Part shown: in pieces, positions 1-11,479 of the stretch | Numbering within the stretch: the first letter of the stretch is position 1 | Layout: each line of letters begins with the position of its first letter | Position numbers and translations under genes: made by a program | Notes under the pieces: generated by a model | Database searches by the model: none | What the model saw: the letters and a program-made list of their open reading frames with translations, nothing else | Told to the model about the DNA's origin: nothing | Assembly: GCA_963662155.1 (NCBI GenBank) | Contig: OY759263.1 | Coordinates: forward strand, 6,109,814-6,173,813 | Direction: 5' to 3' | DNA: 64,000 bases | Source: Lamellibrachia columna | Lineage: Eukaryota > Annelida > Polychaeta > Sabellida > Siboglinidae

Positions 1-530
1 GATAAGAGAACAGTATATCCATAATATTGCTACAGACGCAGCTGTTACTATGTCACATATTGGCATGGGACCCCAACTTGTTTTGCCTTGTCATAGAGAT
101 AAATAATAAATGAAAATTTTTGCCAAGTTTTACTGAAGTGGTATTATTTCTTGTGGTCATATATCGAATATTGTAAAAATTTTGCTAAACTGTGGTTTTA
201 CCACGACTTAATGAAATACATAAAGTAATATATTTTACCGTTTTTGTCATACGAGTTTGACATAATTAAAATTATTATGCTTTATATAATGTGAAATAAC
301 ATATCAAATTGCAATATTCCTGCAAGTTTTATATTTAAACAGAAAATTTTTTTCGTGTTATGACTGATTATGATGAGAGTACATTTTTTGCAGGTGAGTA
401 CATTTTTTGCAGGTGACGTGGCTGTCAGATATTAAAAAAAATTGTACGGGACCACCAACTGCTTTGCCTGTTTGGGCTTTTGGGGTCTCATGGATTTCAA
501 TCAGCCTTTAACATTTAAAGTTTAATTACT
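1..530. other. AT-rich intergenic DNA, no gene seen
   Basis: I see no coding region or RNA gene in this stretch. Its only structure is a 19-bp direct duplication near 377-414. Base composition is AT-rich, unlike the satellite further right. Confidence 0.6.
377..414 (+). repeat. 19-bp unit, two perfect copies
   Basis: The unit gagtacattttttgcaggt occurs twice back to back (377-395 and 396-414). It looks like a simple local duplication with no recognised role. Confidence 0.85.
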
Positions 531-533
531 TTG

Positions 534-553
534 ATTAAGCGGAGTCCACTGTA
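534..553 (-). mobile_element. possible pogo/Tigger-type terminal inverted repeat remnant
   Basis: Read on the minus strand this is a TA followed by CAGTGGACTCCGCTTAAT, which resembles the outer end of pogo/Tigger DNA transposons (TA target, CAGTGGAC-type start). The same 20-nt string with one mismatch occurs at 22886-22905 in the same orientation. No partner inverted end or transposase is visible near either copy, so this could be a solo end or chance resemblance. Confidence 0.3.
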
Positions 554-633
554 CACGACAAACCAACGGTTGTCCGCCGCGTTGGGGGACGAAGGAACGC
601 GAGCGCAAATAAACCAGTCTACCGCGACCGATA

Positions 634-714
634 AACAAGTTCGTAACGTCTACTAAGATGAACAAGTTCGTAACGTCTACTAAGATGAACAAGTTCGTAA
701 CGTCTACTAAGATG
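634..714 (+). repeat. 27-bp tandem repeat, three perfect copies
   Basis: Three identical 27-bp units start at 634, 661 and 688, each beginning aacaagttcgtaacg. Because 27 is divisible by three, the minus-strand open frame across it shows three identical nine-residue repeats (core ILVDVTNLF). The surrounding frame (522-809) has no other protein-like signature, so I do not call a gene. Confidence 0.9.
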
Positions 715-814
715 GGACATACGTTTTCCATTTGAACTTTCCGTTTTAGTAAAATGGACAGTGCATAATAATCAGGTATACATATCACGCCATCAAAAGC
801 CCTTAGCATGATAC

Positions 815-1629
815 TTTATCTTCAAATGTTGATTGTCCACATGAGCAGCGACACTAATCGTTTGCCAACTGTACGTGCAAGTTAAATTTAAAAGCAGTAC
901 ATGCCAGGTTATTTGTTTCATAACTTCATCAACACGTTGAAAGCTACTTCGCATTTATTCTTCAGCGAGAATAGCATTATTGTCAAGTATGAACGTAATA
1001 TATTCAGTGGTCTTTGCCAGGTTATCGTGGATAACAAACAGGAATGCAAAAACTACTACAATTGCTGCAGGAGAGGAAACTCAGAATTGCACGGTGTGTC
1101 TTGTACACCCGCTACCCTGACGCTCATTCTTCTTGTTCAGGTGCGTGACAGTTTCTTTAGACTATTGATATATCTTATTATTTGCCTGCTTCTGGCTTTG
1201 TGCCTTTGCCCTACATGACTGTAATGGCGGTCTTCACGGTTCACCGGGCCGTATTGGCACATTGTCCTTCTGTGCTGGCGCTGAGCGATTTGTGAACCGC
1301 GGAACGCTAACTGCAGACAAAGCAGAAGGATTGGCACGTTTTCCTCATATTTATTCCAGATCTAAATCTACTTAAGGGTCGTATCCACTTTCATACTAAT
1401 ACAAACAAGTAGATTCATTTAGACCTTTATATACATACAATTGAAACAAATTTGTCTAAATAAATGTATGGCATTCAGAGTTAACTCCATTAACGTCTGA
1501 ATGTGTTTAAGTTCAGAGAAGAAACTACATTCGTATTGCTGTTGTCATTTTAAAACTGTTTTTCTCATTGTCGCAATGTCAAGTTTGCACAGAAGCACAG
1601 TTCCCAATTCTCGTCAACAAGATGCTAAT
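815..1629. other. intergenic DNA; one unrecognised 105-codon open frame
   Basis: The only sizeable open frame is 901-1218 (+). Its C-terminal third is hydrophobic (roughly residues 80-102, LLIYLIICLLLALCLC) and the middle carries several cysteines. It matches no family I know, has no visible splice or promoter context, and may be chance. Nothing else is supported in this stretch. Confidence 0.4.
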
Positions 1630-2642
1630 AATGTAGTTTAGGCTAAAGAGCCTTCCCAAAATATACTCCTATCCCTTATTTGCTCTACTATATAACCTTA
1701 TTTGCTAGACATTCCTCATAATATTTGCTGTACTATTCCCCTGCATGGAAACAATGCTTTAATGTACGTAACTCAAGATGAATGGCATCCGGATCTGAAT
1801 TTATATAAACTTGGTTAGGTCTTTCCCAAAGGCCATCACTGGAAGCTCTGGGCGTAATTTGGAACGGCCGATAAGATCGAAACGTCAACAGTTAGGCCGC
1901 TGACAGGTTGATCTTGATTTGTGTTTCCGACCGCCTTTCACACAAAGTTACACCAGTTGGTGGCACTGGATTGCGTCACTTAATTTCCATTTTACCCAGC
2001 GGTTTTTTGCCACCACGGCAGAACGTGTATCGCGACGCCACATTTGTGTACAATGTTGCAATTCCTACTGTATCAGTGTTGACTCCCATGATATAAAATT
2101 GTGCACCAATTGTTAAAGACATTTTGCTTGTGTAATATGTGGTGAAGTGTATACACCCTGGTATGAACGAAGCCAGGCTTTACAGTTAAATCGGTTCCGT
2201 GTTAAATCTAACTGGAATGTTTATACTGGTCGAAGCCATGTTCTGGTGTTAAAATGTAGTATGCTTGTTTAATGAATTTTTTTTTGGGGGGCGCAACAAA
2301 TTTCCACCGTCAAATGTTTACCAAAAATCTTTACACTTACCAAAATGTCTACTTTAAATTAGCAGCAATGATACAATTGTATATAATTAATTAACAAATA
2401 TATTAGATAATGTATTTAACACAATTAGTAAATAATCTACTCGCTATAAAAGACCTAAATAATTTTACAGAAAATCAGATCCGGACGCCCATGCATCTAG
2501 AGTTAACGTACAATAAAGACACATGTTTCATGCATGCAACGAAAATAATACAGCATGTATTAGGAAAGTACAGCACATTAGTTCATAGTGGAGCACATAC
2601 GGGACGGGAATATATTTTGGAAAGGCTCTTTAGCCTACATTA
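1630..2642. mobile_element. candidate non-autonomous DNA transposon (about 1 kb) with inverted ends
   Basis: The segment 1630-1675 is matched in reverse complement by 2601-2642. The best core, ggctaaagagcc followed by a cc-aaaatata run, aligns over about 40 nt with a 4-nt gap and a few mismatches. The two arms face each other about 1 kb apart, as terminal inverted repeats would. No transposase is visible inside; the open frame at 2410-2694 resembles nothing I know. A target-site duplication is not clear, so the exact outer limits are uncertain. An unrelated inverted duplication is the alternative. Confidence 0.45.
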
Positions 2643-2689
2643 CATCCACAGGGAAAATAACCTTTCAGTTTCGGAAAGGCTCTTTGCTC

Positions 2690-2724
2690 TTTAGCCTGCA
2701 GGCTAAATAACCTTTCCGGAAAGG
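2690..2724. repeat. two adjacent perfect palindromes
   Basis: Positions 2690-2707 (tttagcctgcaggctaaa) and 2711-2724 (cctttccggaaagg) are each perfectly self-complementary. Both reuse words found in the inverted ends at 1641-1656 and 2619-2636 (ggaaagg, tttagcct). They may be a collapsed pair of the same transposon ends. Confidence 0.7.
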
Positions 2725-2732
2725 CCACTTCC

Positions 2733-2831
2733 ATAATAATAATAAATAAATAAATAAATAATAATAATACAATTGTAATAATAATACAATTGTAATAATA
2801 ATATAATTGTAATAATAATAATAATAATCAT
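2733..2831 (+). repeat. ATA/ATAA-rich microsatellite
   Basis: The tract is built of aataat and aaata words, interspersed with repeated caattgta blocks at 2769-2812. It is low-complexity AT DNA with no coding signal. Confidence 0.85.
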
Positions 2832-3052
2832 AATACATTTCGTATATAGTGTCTCATTCAAATAATGGTTCTGGGGCGCTGTGCAATGACATATGCATTA
2901 AATCATTGTCATAGCATCATGCAAAGTTTGCGTCAAACAATTTTCAGTATATGGTTGGACGCAAGATTACTACTAAGCATAATGCCCATATATTTATCTA
3001 TCTAGGCCATACCTTTGTATATTTGTTAAGACTTGTGTTTGTTATTTATGTA

Positions 3053-3054
<2 letters not shown>

Positions 3055-3112
<58 letters not shown>
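3055..3112 (+). repeat. (TA)n microsatellite left of the fold-back element
   Basis: This is an essentially pure dinucleotide TA tract. It ends exactly where the inverted arm of the neighbouring fold-back element begins. Confidence 0.9.
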
Positions 3113-3405
<293 letters not shown>

Positions 3406-4110
3406 TGTGTGAGTCATCGGAGTTGAAACATTAATTTTGCAAAAAAACGCATATAAACTATTGTATTTTAACGCTGCGATTGACTTCTTAAAATGGTGGC
3501 GGCACTGCAAACTACGCCAATGCGAACAGATGTAGCAGTCGCTCATCCATTTATATATAGGGACCAGTGGGGTGACTGCGCCATAACAACTTTCACCTTG
3601 CATGAACTCAAGTATCTCGCGTCCTCTAACCAAGGATGCGTGCCCCCGACCAATCCCGACGCACGCAGCACAAACACACTCACCACATTTTTTTCTAAAG
3701 GCACAACATCGCAGTTGTGCGTGTTTTATCAACAGCGAACGTCGTGGCACGACCTGCAGTGCACCTTCCTTGTCCACAACGAGAGTGTATTGTGCCAAAA
3801 CACAATAACCTGCTGTGTCGGACTGCCAACCCACTAGCTATCAATACACAGGTACTCCAAATACAAAGGGTCTTGATTCCCAGTTCGGTGATAATTATTT
3901 GGTGGCGGTTAACCCAGACATCTGTTCAATACACTCATTCATTTTTTCGCTAGCAATCGTGTTTGAATCAATTTCTTAAACAGTTAACGTGCTTATTGTC
4001 TTCAATTGTTGTTGCTGTTGTTGTTGTTGTGGTTGTTGTTGTCTTCACAAATATCCATTAAGTGACATTTTTCCTACGCCGTACCTCTGTGGTGTTTTAT
4101 AAACATGTGC
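3406..4110. other. intergenic DNA, overlapping open frames of no recognised family
   Basis: Open frames exist on both strands between 3391 and 3953 (longest 147 codons, minus), but they overlap one another and resemble nothing I recognise. A (GTT)n-like tract is at 4008-4043. I see no supported gene. Confidence 0.5.
4008..4043 (+). repeat. (GTT)n imperfect microsatellite
   Basis: Trinucleotide GTT repeats with two substitutions (GCT and GTG variants). Confidence 0.85.
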
Positions 4111-4190
4111 GGCATGCACGTACCCCGGCATGCACGTACCCCGGCATGCACGTACCCCGGCATGCACGTACCCCGGCATGCACGTACCCC
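4111..4190 (+). repeat. 16-bp tandem repeat, five perfect copies
   Basis: Five exact copies of ggcatgcacgtacccc fill 80 bp. Each unit contains the palindromes GCATGC and GTAC, so a single strand could form small hairpins. The perfect identity suggests recent expansion. Confidence 0.95.
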
Positions 4191-6240
4191 AGTTTATACT
4201 TAATACAATAAACAGTTATCGAAACGTTTATGCGGATGCATAGCTGTCACGCGTTGCAACGATTCGTGAACATACAGGTCTGGCCTCAATTCCACTTTTT
4301 CGTTTGTCTCATTTCAGACTCATTTCACGCGACGAAAGAATAACCCATATAGTATCCACTACGACTTATCTGCTCGCTTATCCTACTGTTTAGTGTTCGT
4401 GGAATAACCAGACAAACTATTACATTATTTTTTACCGGATCCGAGCGAAATGCGGAAGTTACCCGATCTAAAGAACAAAGTTAATTTTTCGATGATTCTA
4501 ACCAAAGTACTCAAACCTTTATTACATCGATTACACTTGCTATTTAAAGCTGCTTCCTCAAATGGTTCAGCCCGGTTCATTTATGTCCAGATGTGTAGTA
4601 TGTGACTAGCTTAACTAATGTGACAAGTCTGTTTTTAAATAAAATGCCAATTTTTGTTCAAATAATCGAACGAATTGATTTCAGTCGTTGAATCTGGTAA
4701 GGATCAAAATAGTGGATATCCAAAATGGCAAGCACTGTACGTGTCAATGCCGATCATGGGCGTGACTTCCATCATATCGCCGATCACATTACGAAATTTC
4801 ACCAAGTGTGAAAATTGTGATTTTTCAGCATTTCGATTTGTACTTCGCTTACTGAACAAGCATTGAGTAATGTAATGGTTGGTCTGATGATTTCACAAAA
4901 ACCACATACAAAAGTTGCACAAACGAGCTAGCATGTTGCAGTGGATACTAGGTATGTTTGGTTTTTCGCAAAATAATTTGAAATGAGACTAAACAAAAAT
5001 CGAATTGAGGAGGCACGTTTAAATTATTCAAACACTACAAATTAAAGCATTAATGAACCTAACTCGCAATGGACTAAACCAGTTGAGCAGGCAGTTTTAA
5101 ATCAAACACCACTGCTTCCATGTATATCGGATGAACCACTTACCTGGTTGTTTTGTGAAAGCACTCCTTTTGCGGCGATATTCTCCAAACAAGCAAAACG
5201 AAAGTCGGAAATCGTCTTCCGGAACGAAACACACAACCGCCTTGGTTCGATTCCTGCGTCACTGTGAGTTTGCATGGTGCCGGTGGTTAATTTAGTTAGA
5301 TCACATCAATACAGGGTGGAGTGAAATAGTTCCGCAGCTTGCACATGCGGCCGTAGAAACAGGTCCTTATCAGATTGGCCGGAGGAGAAATAAAAGTCTG
5401 AGTCATGCACATTTGGCTGGTAACTGGTAGGATTTCTTCTGTGGCATTTGCCAGAATGTTCAAGTTCAGTCATTAAATATAAACGTAAATACCATAAATA
5501 GTTATTCGTGGAAACATAAGGAATTGCACAACCAAAATGAGGGGTGTTTAAACTGAGTCGTCAGGACACTTAGCCACGAGTTTACTATGTTAATACGGGC
5601 GGTTTATGTTTTATGACAGAATGACGACGAAATTGACATGTAACGTAACACAAATTAGTGTTGGTACAGATGAACGTATTACGTAAAACATTTTGTTAGA
5701 GCTCAACAATTAACATCATTGGCTACTGTGGCGTTATAGCAAGCCAAACAACCCGGGGCACGAATCTGGAATAAAATACCAGTGGACGTAAAACACATTT
5801 TAAAGTACAAAACCAGAAAAAATATAATTGGGATTGAATAATAAATAATGGAAATGCTCTGCCATATCTGGGTTTATGAAATGAAACATATGCGGCAACG
5901 AATCCTTTGTTTAAAGTCTTGTGGTTACTGGTACATACATTATAATAATTGTTGATAAATCTCCGGACCATTGCACACGTAGGTAGATTCAATCAAAATG
6001 ATAAGTATTACCTTTATGTAACAATTTTTATTTGTGCGTATAGTCTGATTTAACTGGCTACCAGCCCGATAAGTTTATACTTCTCTGGTAGCCACCTCAT
6101 CTTGTTTTTGTTTTGCCTTATGTTGTACCTGATGATGATGAGGAGGAAATACATTTACTTGCTTACTTACATGAGATACCATCAATGAGGTAGCTTATGA
6201 ATTACTATGTTTGTATACAAATAAAAAACGTTTAATTGTG
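4191..6240. other. intergenic DNA, no gene seen
   Basis: About 2 kb of AT-rich DNA. The small open frames at 4675-4866 (+) and 5723-5992 (-) show no family signature. A tRNA B-box-like string (ggttcgattcc) occurs near 5243, but I found no A box at the expected spacing. I cannot support any feature here. Confidence 0.5.
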
Positions 6241-6241
6241 T

Positions 6242-6680
6242 GTGCAACTGCTGTGGCTATAAGTGGCACAGGCTGTGACTGTGGCAGTGGCATAGGCTGT
6301 GGCTGTGGCTGTGGCTGTGGCAGTGGCACAGGCTGTGACTGTGGCAGTGGCTATGCCAGCTGTGGCAGTGGCAGTGGAAGTGGAAGTGGAAGTGGCTGTG
6401 GCACAGGCTGTTACTGTGGCAGTGGCAGTGACTTTGGCAGTGGTTGGGAGTGGAAGTGGCTATGGAAGTGACTGTGGCACAGGTTGTGGCTCTGGCAGTG
6501 GCATAGGCTGTGGCAGTGGCAGTGGAAGTGACAGTGGCATAGGCTGTGACTGTGGCAGTGGCAGTGGTTGTGGCAGTTTCAGTGGAAGTAGCAATGGCTG
6601 TGACTGTGGTTGTGCCTGTGGCTGTGGTTGTTGCTGTGGCTATGGCTGTGGTTGTGGCTGTGGCAGTTGCTGTATCTAAG
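6242..6680 (+). repeat. hexamer-based minisatellite (TGTGGC / AGTGGC), copy 1
   Basis: The tract is made of six-base words tgtggc, agtggc, actggc and close variants for about 440 bp. One frame reads as a Gly/Ser/Cys run and another as an Ala/Val run; these are artefacts of the repeat, not genes. The same repeat family occurs at 13975-15290, and in both places the right edge opens into the same diverged segment (6681-7330 and 15300-15857). Confidence 0.9.
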
Positions 6681-7330
6681 TTGCAAAATGTATCAATCAG
6701 TACATGTAAATGGAATAATGCATTTTAGTTGTTACCAATAGAAGAACACATCACTGCACTATATTATATTAGTTACGAAATAAGCCAAACGTTCTTTGCC
6801 CTATGTACTTACTAGCGTCATAAAAAAACAATTTCATGGGAAATGATAACTATTGGTAGTATATCCACCATCCGTTAACGTAAGAGATATGAAATCAAAT
6901 TAATTATACAAAGTGGTATCAATAATGTGAATAGGAAGTGCTGTCTATACCGCAAATATTTTTGTTCGGGTGCAAACGAATTCCGCTAAACTTCCTATTC
7001 TTTGATGATAACGAACGATAGTGGGGGTATTATATACGTATTCTTGATTAAATCAATAGTCTTTGGGTTATCATTAGTCATGCGGAATTTGAGTGGATTG
7101 GCTATGTCGTCTCGCCACCGGAATAAGCAGCACAAATGGAACTCCGGGTCAGCACATCCGGTCAAACTGGCTGCACCTAACACAACTGGCAGGCTGCATG
7201 GCAGTTGAGATCGAATACCTCAAAATGCTTTGTCTACGTCTGTCACATGCTAAGTCGCTCAAACAAATCAAATACACGTTACAAGAAACAACATCTCACT
7301 CATACCTAGGTGTGGAAATTACAAACAACC
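6681..7330 (+). repeat. dispersed duplicated segment, copy 1 (pairs with 15300-15857)
   Basis: Words shared in the same order include tgtatcaatcagtaca, cctattctttgatgataa, tcattagtcatgcgga, cgccaccggaataagcag, ctggctgcacctaacacaac and gagatcgaatac. Both copies follow a hexamer tract and both run into a LINE reverse transcriptase relic. The shared unit may be the body of one retrotransposon family or a segmental duplication. Indels separate the copies, including a gap near 7146-7166. Confidence 0.8.
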
Positions 7331-7495
7331 TCAAGTGGGGGAATCATGTGTACACTGTACGGCCAATAGCAAATAGGGCCGTGGATTTATTAGACGTAGA
7401 CGTAGCCTTTATTCATGTCCCCAAAACCTCAAATCAACAGCCTACCAAACCCTTGTTCGCCCACACATTGAATACTCATCGACATTCTGGGACAC
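7270..7495 (+). pseudogene. LINE reverse transcriptase relic, part 1 (LINE-A)
   Basis: Frame +1 reads YLGVEITNNLKWGNHV (about 7300-7350), the conserved segment that follows the catalytic core in CR1/L2/jockey-type reverse transcriptases. A frame change follows. The region near 7415-7495 then reads CPQNLKSTAYQTLVRPHIEY and FWDTP in another frame, matching the family's 'AYKTLVRP.LEYAS.VWDP' block. The frameshift makes it non-functional. The next conserved block of the same protein reappears at about 8185, after an inserted CR1 fragment. Confidence 0.8.
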
Positions 7496-7499
7496 CCCC

Positions 7500-8165
7500 C
7501 CCCCCCGTGGAACAGAAGAAGAAAACTGGCAGGAGGCAGAATGTGCAACAAAATATATGTAAACAGGTGAGTGGAGAGGGATTGTCAGGTGGTAAGACAG
7601 TACAGATTAACGGTAGTAGAGAAATGGAGAGAGATGTCAGTAAGACAGTAAAGCAGAATGACCACACGATGACAGATGGGAGGAAGCAGAGTTTGCAGTA
7701 AGAGAATGGTCAACGAGTGACGTGGCAGGAAAGGAGATTCGCAGATGTAGTGTCACAAAGGAAGGCGAGGAAAGCCCGGGTATTCGTCTGGACGAGAAAC
7801 TATTTTCTTTTTTTTTACTAGGCCTTAGTTATGAAAACCGCTTTTTTAGAATGTGGTTTGACAACACTAGAGACCAGGATACGAATAGGAGACCAAAAAC
7901 AGTTTAAAACAGTGAATAGTTGTAAGGATATTGATGGGAATATGTTCTTCAATTTCAAAGGGCAGTAGGACAACAGGACACAAAGCAGCATGATTGTGTT
8001 AATGCTAATACTGTGAATATGCTTACAAGTAGAATTGACAGATATGTGATAAGGGCGGGCTATACATAGAAGATAAAATTGTTGGACTCTTATTAAGCCA
8101 ACGGCTTCCTTGTCCACTTGCCATCTGGAACTTGTAGTTTGGGATGGCAATCTTGTTAAATCTTG
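7500..8165 (+). mobile_element. internally deleted CR1-like LINE nested in LINE-A
   Basis: Positions 7830-7960 read LECGLTTLETR, then GD, and end DIDGNMFFNFK, the C-terminal domain of CR1-type reverse transcriptase. Positions 7995-8070 read CVNANTVNML and end RAGYT plus stop, the very end of ORF2. The block normally between them, seen at 16058-16110 in the other CR1 copy, is missing. The 5' part (7540-7800) is basic and may be from ORF1, but this is weaker. The 3' end (8105-8165) matches 15858-15900 in reverse complement, including cttgtccacttgccatctgg, and finishes with a 10-bp duplication (cttgttaaat twice), like the short tail repeats of CR1 elements. The broken halves of LINE-A on both sides show it inserted there. 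Confidence 0.7.
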
Positions 8166-8184
8166 TTAAATCCCTCCACACAGT

Positions 8185-8460
8185 AGTCTAAAGGTCAAAT
8201 TGTAAGAGTCCAAAGACGATCAGCCCGCTTTGTATGCAAAAACTACAAGCGTACCAACAGTGTAACATTAATGCTGAAGTCTCTCCAATGATATTCCTTA
8301 GACTGTGCGAGGAAGGTGGTTAGACTCCATGAGTTCTTTGATGCTAAGAGCCTCTCCGGAAATCTACGCAATCTAGCATATCAGCCAGTCTCGTTTAACA
8401 AAGACTGTCATAAGTACTCTTTTTTACCCACAAACTGTACGCGACTGGAATAAACTACCA
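8185..8460 (+). pseudogene. LINE reverse transcriptase relic, part 2 (LINE-A C terminus)
   Basis: One frame reads VQRRSARFVCKNYKRTNSVT then LMLKSL. After a stop it continues with KVVRLHEFF and then HKYSFLPTNCTRLE. These match the CR1/L2 C-terminal order: 'VQRRAARFV', 'SVT.ML..L', 'SFFP.T...WN.LP'. In-frame stops (for example after LKSLQ and after TRLE) make it non-coding. It directly continues the reading interrupted at 7495, so the two parts were one element. Confidence 0.8.
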
Positions 8461-8927
8461 TCACGATATCGAGGTGTCGTCACAGTGGGTAGAGGCATTC
8501 ATAATAAGTACTCACATTTCCACCATTTGGTCGTGGTCTGATATTTATCTGACCGATTTCGTATTGCAATTGTGCGCAGTGGCTAAAATAGACCAGGCAA
8601 CTAATCTCAAAAGGGCTCTAGAAATCATGTTAGGGATACCTAAATATTACAAGCTGTCATCCATGCCATGGTTTATATATATGACCTTTACCGGTCACAA
8701 CCAGCCCGGATGACACTTTCTATTGTGTTTTTTATCGTGTAGTATGGTGGCTAAAGATGCAGGGCGTGAGATATACCTCAAGAAGCTGTTGTGTCATGAA
8801 CGTTTACCAGTTCCACTCGCCATAGCAGACACAGCTGGAATTATACGATCCACAAAAAGGCTGCACTTGGAGAGCTCCTAGAGGAAGATATGAACGTTGA
8901 AATCCTGCCAACTGCAAAACATTCCAG
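8461..8927. other. unrecognised DNA upstream of the CXC-family relic
   Basis: An open frame at 8474-8713 (+) contains TNLKRALEIMLGIPKYYKL but I do not recognise it. The stretch may hold a decayed upstream part of the CXC-type gene, because short peptide segments continue up to the recognised part. Stops separate them and I cannot join them with confidence. Confidence 0.3.
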
Positions 8928-9428
8928 ATGCATGCAGTTCTTTTGGATCATCTTGGACGCGGAGCTCTTTTTGAAGCCACTGAGAAAAAAGCAGAGGAAT
9001 TCATCTACAGAGTCTATTCGAAATGCACCAACGATGCAGCCATCAATGAAGTGCGTTACAGACTATTTCAGAAATATACCAAAGATCGAGAAAAGGTTCC
9101 GCCTACCCAGGGTTGTCTTTCCAAACACATCCAACATGCCCACTACCAGAGCCGTGTTTGGTATTTGGCAGATAACACGTCCCCTGACCACGCTTCACCC
9201 ATCAATAATGGCTGGTACAAGGATCCCACCAGTGGACAACTTCAGCTGATGGTGGAGGACCCCTTACCTCAGGAATTCTCAGACATTGTGTATTGCAAAT
9301 GCAAAAACTGTGCATCTGCAAGATGCACCTGCAGATCCAAGCAGCTAAAGTGCACAGGTGCATGTTAATGCAGCGATGATATCTGCCGGAACCCATTTAC
9401 TACGATGGACGATGAAGAATCAGACTAA
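8928..9428 (+). pseudogene. C-terminal relic of a Tesmin/TSO1 CXC-like family protein
   Basis: The frame reads KKAEEFIYRVY near residues 20-30, then HIQHAHYQSRVWYLAD near 89-104, INNGWYKD near 112-119, and a cysteine-rich end CKCKNC, CTCRSKQLKCTGAC near 123-146. This order (AEEF, a RAHYQ..VW-like block, a GW block, then a CXC-type cluster) matches a multi-copy protein family of unknown function that I recall from cnidarian, mollusc and other invertebrate genomes. An in-frame TAA at 9366-9368 falls inside the cysteine cluster. The same frame then continues CSDDICRN to a second stop at 9426-9428, so the first stop looks like a point mutation in a once longer protein. No intact upstream part is visible. 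CXC motifs bind zinc and DNA in characterised proteins; function here is not implied. Confidence 0.6.
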
Positions 9429-9826
9429 TTATCAGTTACACGTGTCCTTCTAATGTCTATTTTCACAGCTGCCCTCATACGCAGTGGTTGGGCTGGGATG
9501 GGTTCTATTTTGTGCAACAGAACATTGAACAATCCGAGCCTCTTTCCGGAACTGAGAAAGGGTGGGATTTAACTTACTGGTGGATAAGATTACCATGTGT
9601 AAAAATATAAGTTTTTGCTAATATGTAATCATGTTTTAATATCAGTATAGTTAATTGGGGTATATTAAGATGTTTCTCAATGACTGTAGTGTTTCACTTT
9701 CTGACAATCTTGAAAATATGGCTGGTAACATTGATTTGTGCATACTAATCAATGTGTGCGGTGTGCGTGCACGTGTGCGTGCGTCGTGCGTCGTGTATCG
9801 GGTGCTTGCGTGCGTGCGAGCGCGCT
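9429..9826. other. intergenic DNA with a GT/GC-rich tract at its right end
   Basis: No gene is seen. Positions 9752-9826 are rich in alternating gtgcgtgc words, a purine-pyrimidine alternation, just before the composite TA repeat. Confidence 0.5.
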
Positions 9827-10263
<437 letters not shown>

Positions 10264-10647
10264 TAGCAGAGTTATCCGGCGTTACACGGGGAGAAAATTC
10301 AGCCACAAGTATGTGCCACTGATCTACATTATTACATAGGTCAGTGGTATTTTCTAGTTGAAGCTGCGGCTATAGACAGCGCTACAGTGTTACTATAATA
10401 TCTAGAGGCAATGTACACATCCAGCGGCAAATGTGTAGGCATAATTATTATCTTTGCGATGACATATAAAGCAAAATAATTCCAAGGCTGAGACTTCTGC
10501 TATAGCCTTTTTTAAATGTTTACCCACACCCCTCGGGGGCCCGAGGGGATGGCTCCACATCCAACCCCCATGTCCGACAGAAGCGCCCCCTGGGTCACCT
10601 TGCAAAGTTTCGTCCGAATCGGCCCACAAATGGGGCTGTGCATAATA

Positions 10648-10648
<1 letters not shown>

Positions 10649-10688
<40 letters not shown>

Positions 10689-10720
10689 TATGCAGACAGA
10701 CAGACAAACAGACAGACAGA
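10649..10720 (+). repeat. (GACA)n microsatellite
   Basis: CAGA repeats with two or three substitutions directly follow gtttcgtccgaatcggccca and a short spacer. The paired copies at 18400 and 19910 have the same upstream sequence but not the CAGA tract. They carry about 160 bp of different DNA instead, so the microsatellite is specific to copy A. Confidence 0.85.
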
Positions 10721-11479
10721 CATGCTGGCCGAAGGATAAGACCGATTGTATCGTTTTAAAGTTCAGGCAGTAGAGGAAGAAACAGCATTCATCCACTATC
10801 TCGTTTACCTAATACACTCTCAAAATGTTGACGTTCAATACACTTCTCAAAATACAGCCGTCATTCTCACGGTATTGTGATCACAATCTCACGACATGTA
10901 GATGAAATCAACGTATTTTGGGGTTATAAGGCTTCGGTTATGTGGGTTGCTTGTTCAGCACTGCAACGTTCAATCAAACTAACTGATAAATGGTGAACAA
11001 AGGGGCGTCTAACTAAGTTATTCCCACATTACCAAAACAGCCAAACATATTGTTACTTATTACACTGAAGGGATATTAGTAGCTTGTTCAAGTTCGGTGA
11101 GTTTTATGTGTAATTCTATATTTCTCCAAGCTAAATGCACTGTGGCTGACTTACTTTTGATGACATTGATATGAATCATAATATTATCCAATTGTTTGAA
11201 TTGATAGCATAATTAGTGTATCATGTAATATCGTAACTGTGATTCGCAAGAATGTGAGGCGTGATAATATAAAATAGGAAGGGTTTGTCCAAATTGGTTT
11301 ACAGTGTTAATACTTCAACGAGCTTTTCAATTATCTAGTATTCGCATGCGGCACATCTCCCATCATGTTGTCATGCTAATATTTTTATCACACAATCGGA
11401 CGCGTTGCCGTCTTTAGAAACATAACAATCAGCATATCAAAAGCAGAACCGTAGTCGCCGTTCACAATATTGGAGCGTC

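Noticed and set aside
901..1218. Small membrane protein gene (105 codons)
   Set aside because: A hydrophobic end is visible, but there is no family match, splice context or duplicate; chance cannot be excluded, so it is only mentioned in the region entry.
5235..5255. tRNA-derived SINE with B box ggttcgattcc
   Set aside because: The B-box string is present, but no A box, tRNA fold or A-rich tail was found at proper spacing.
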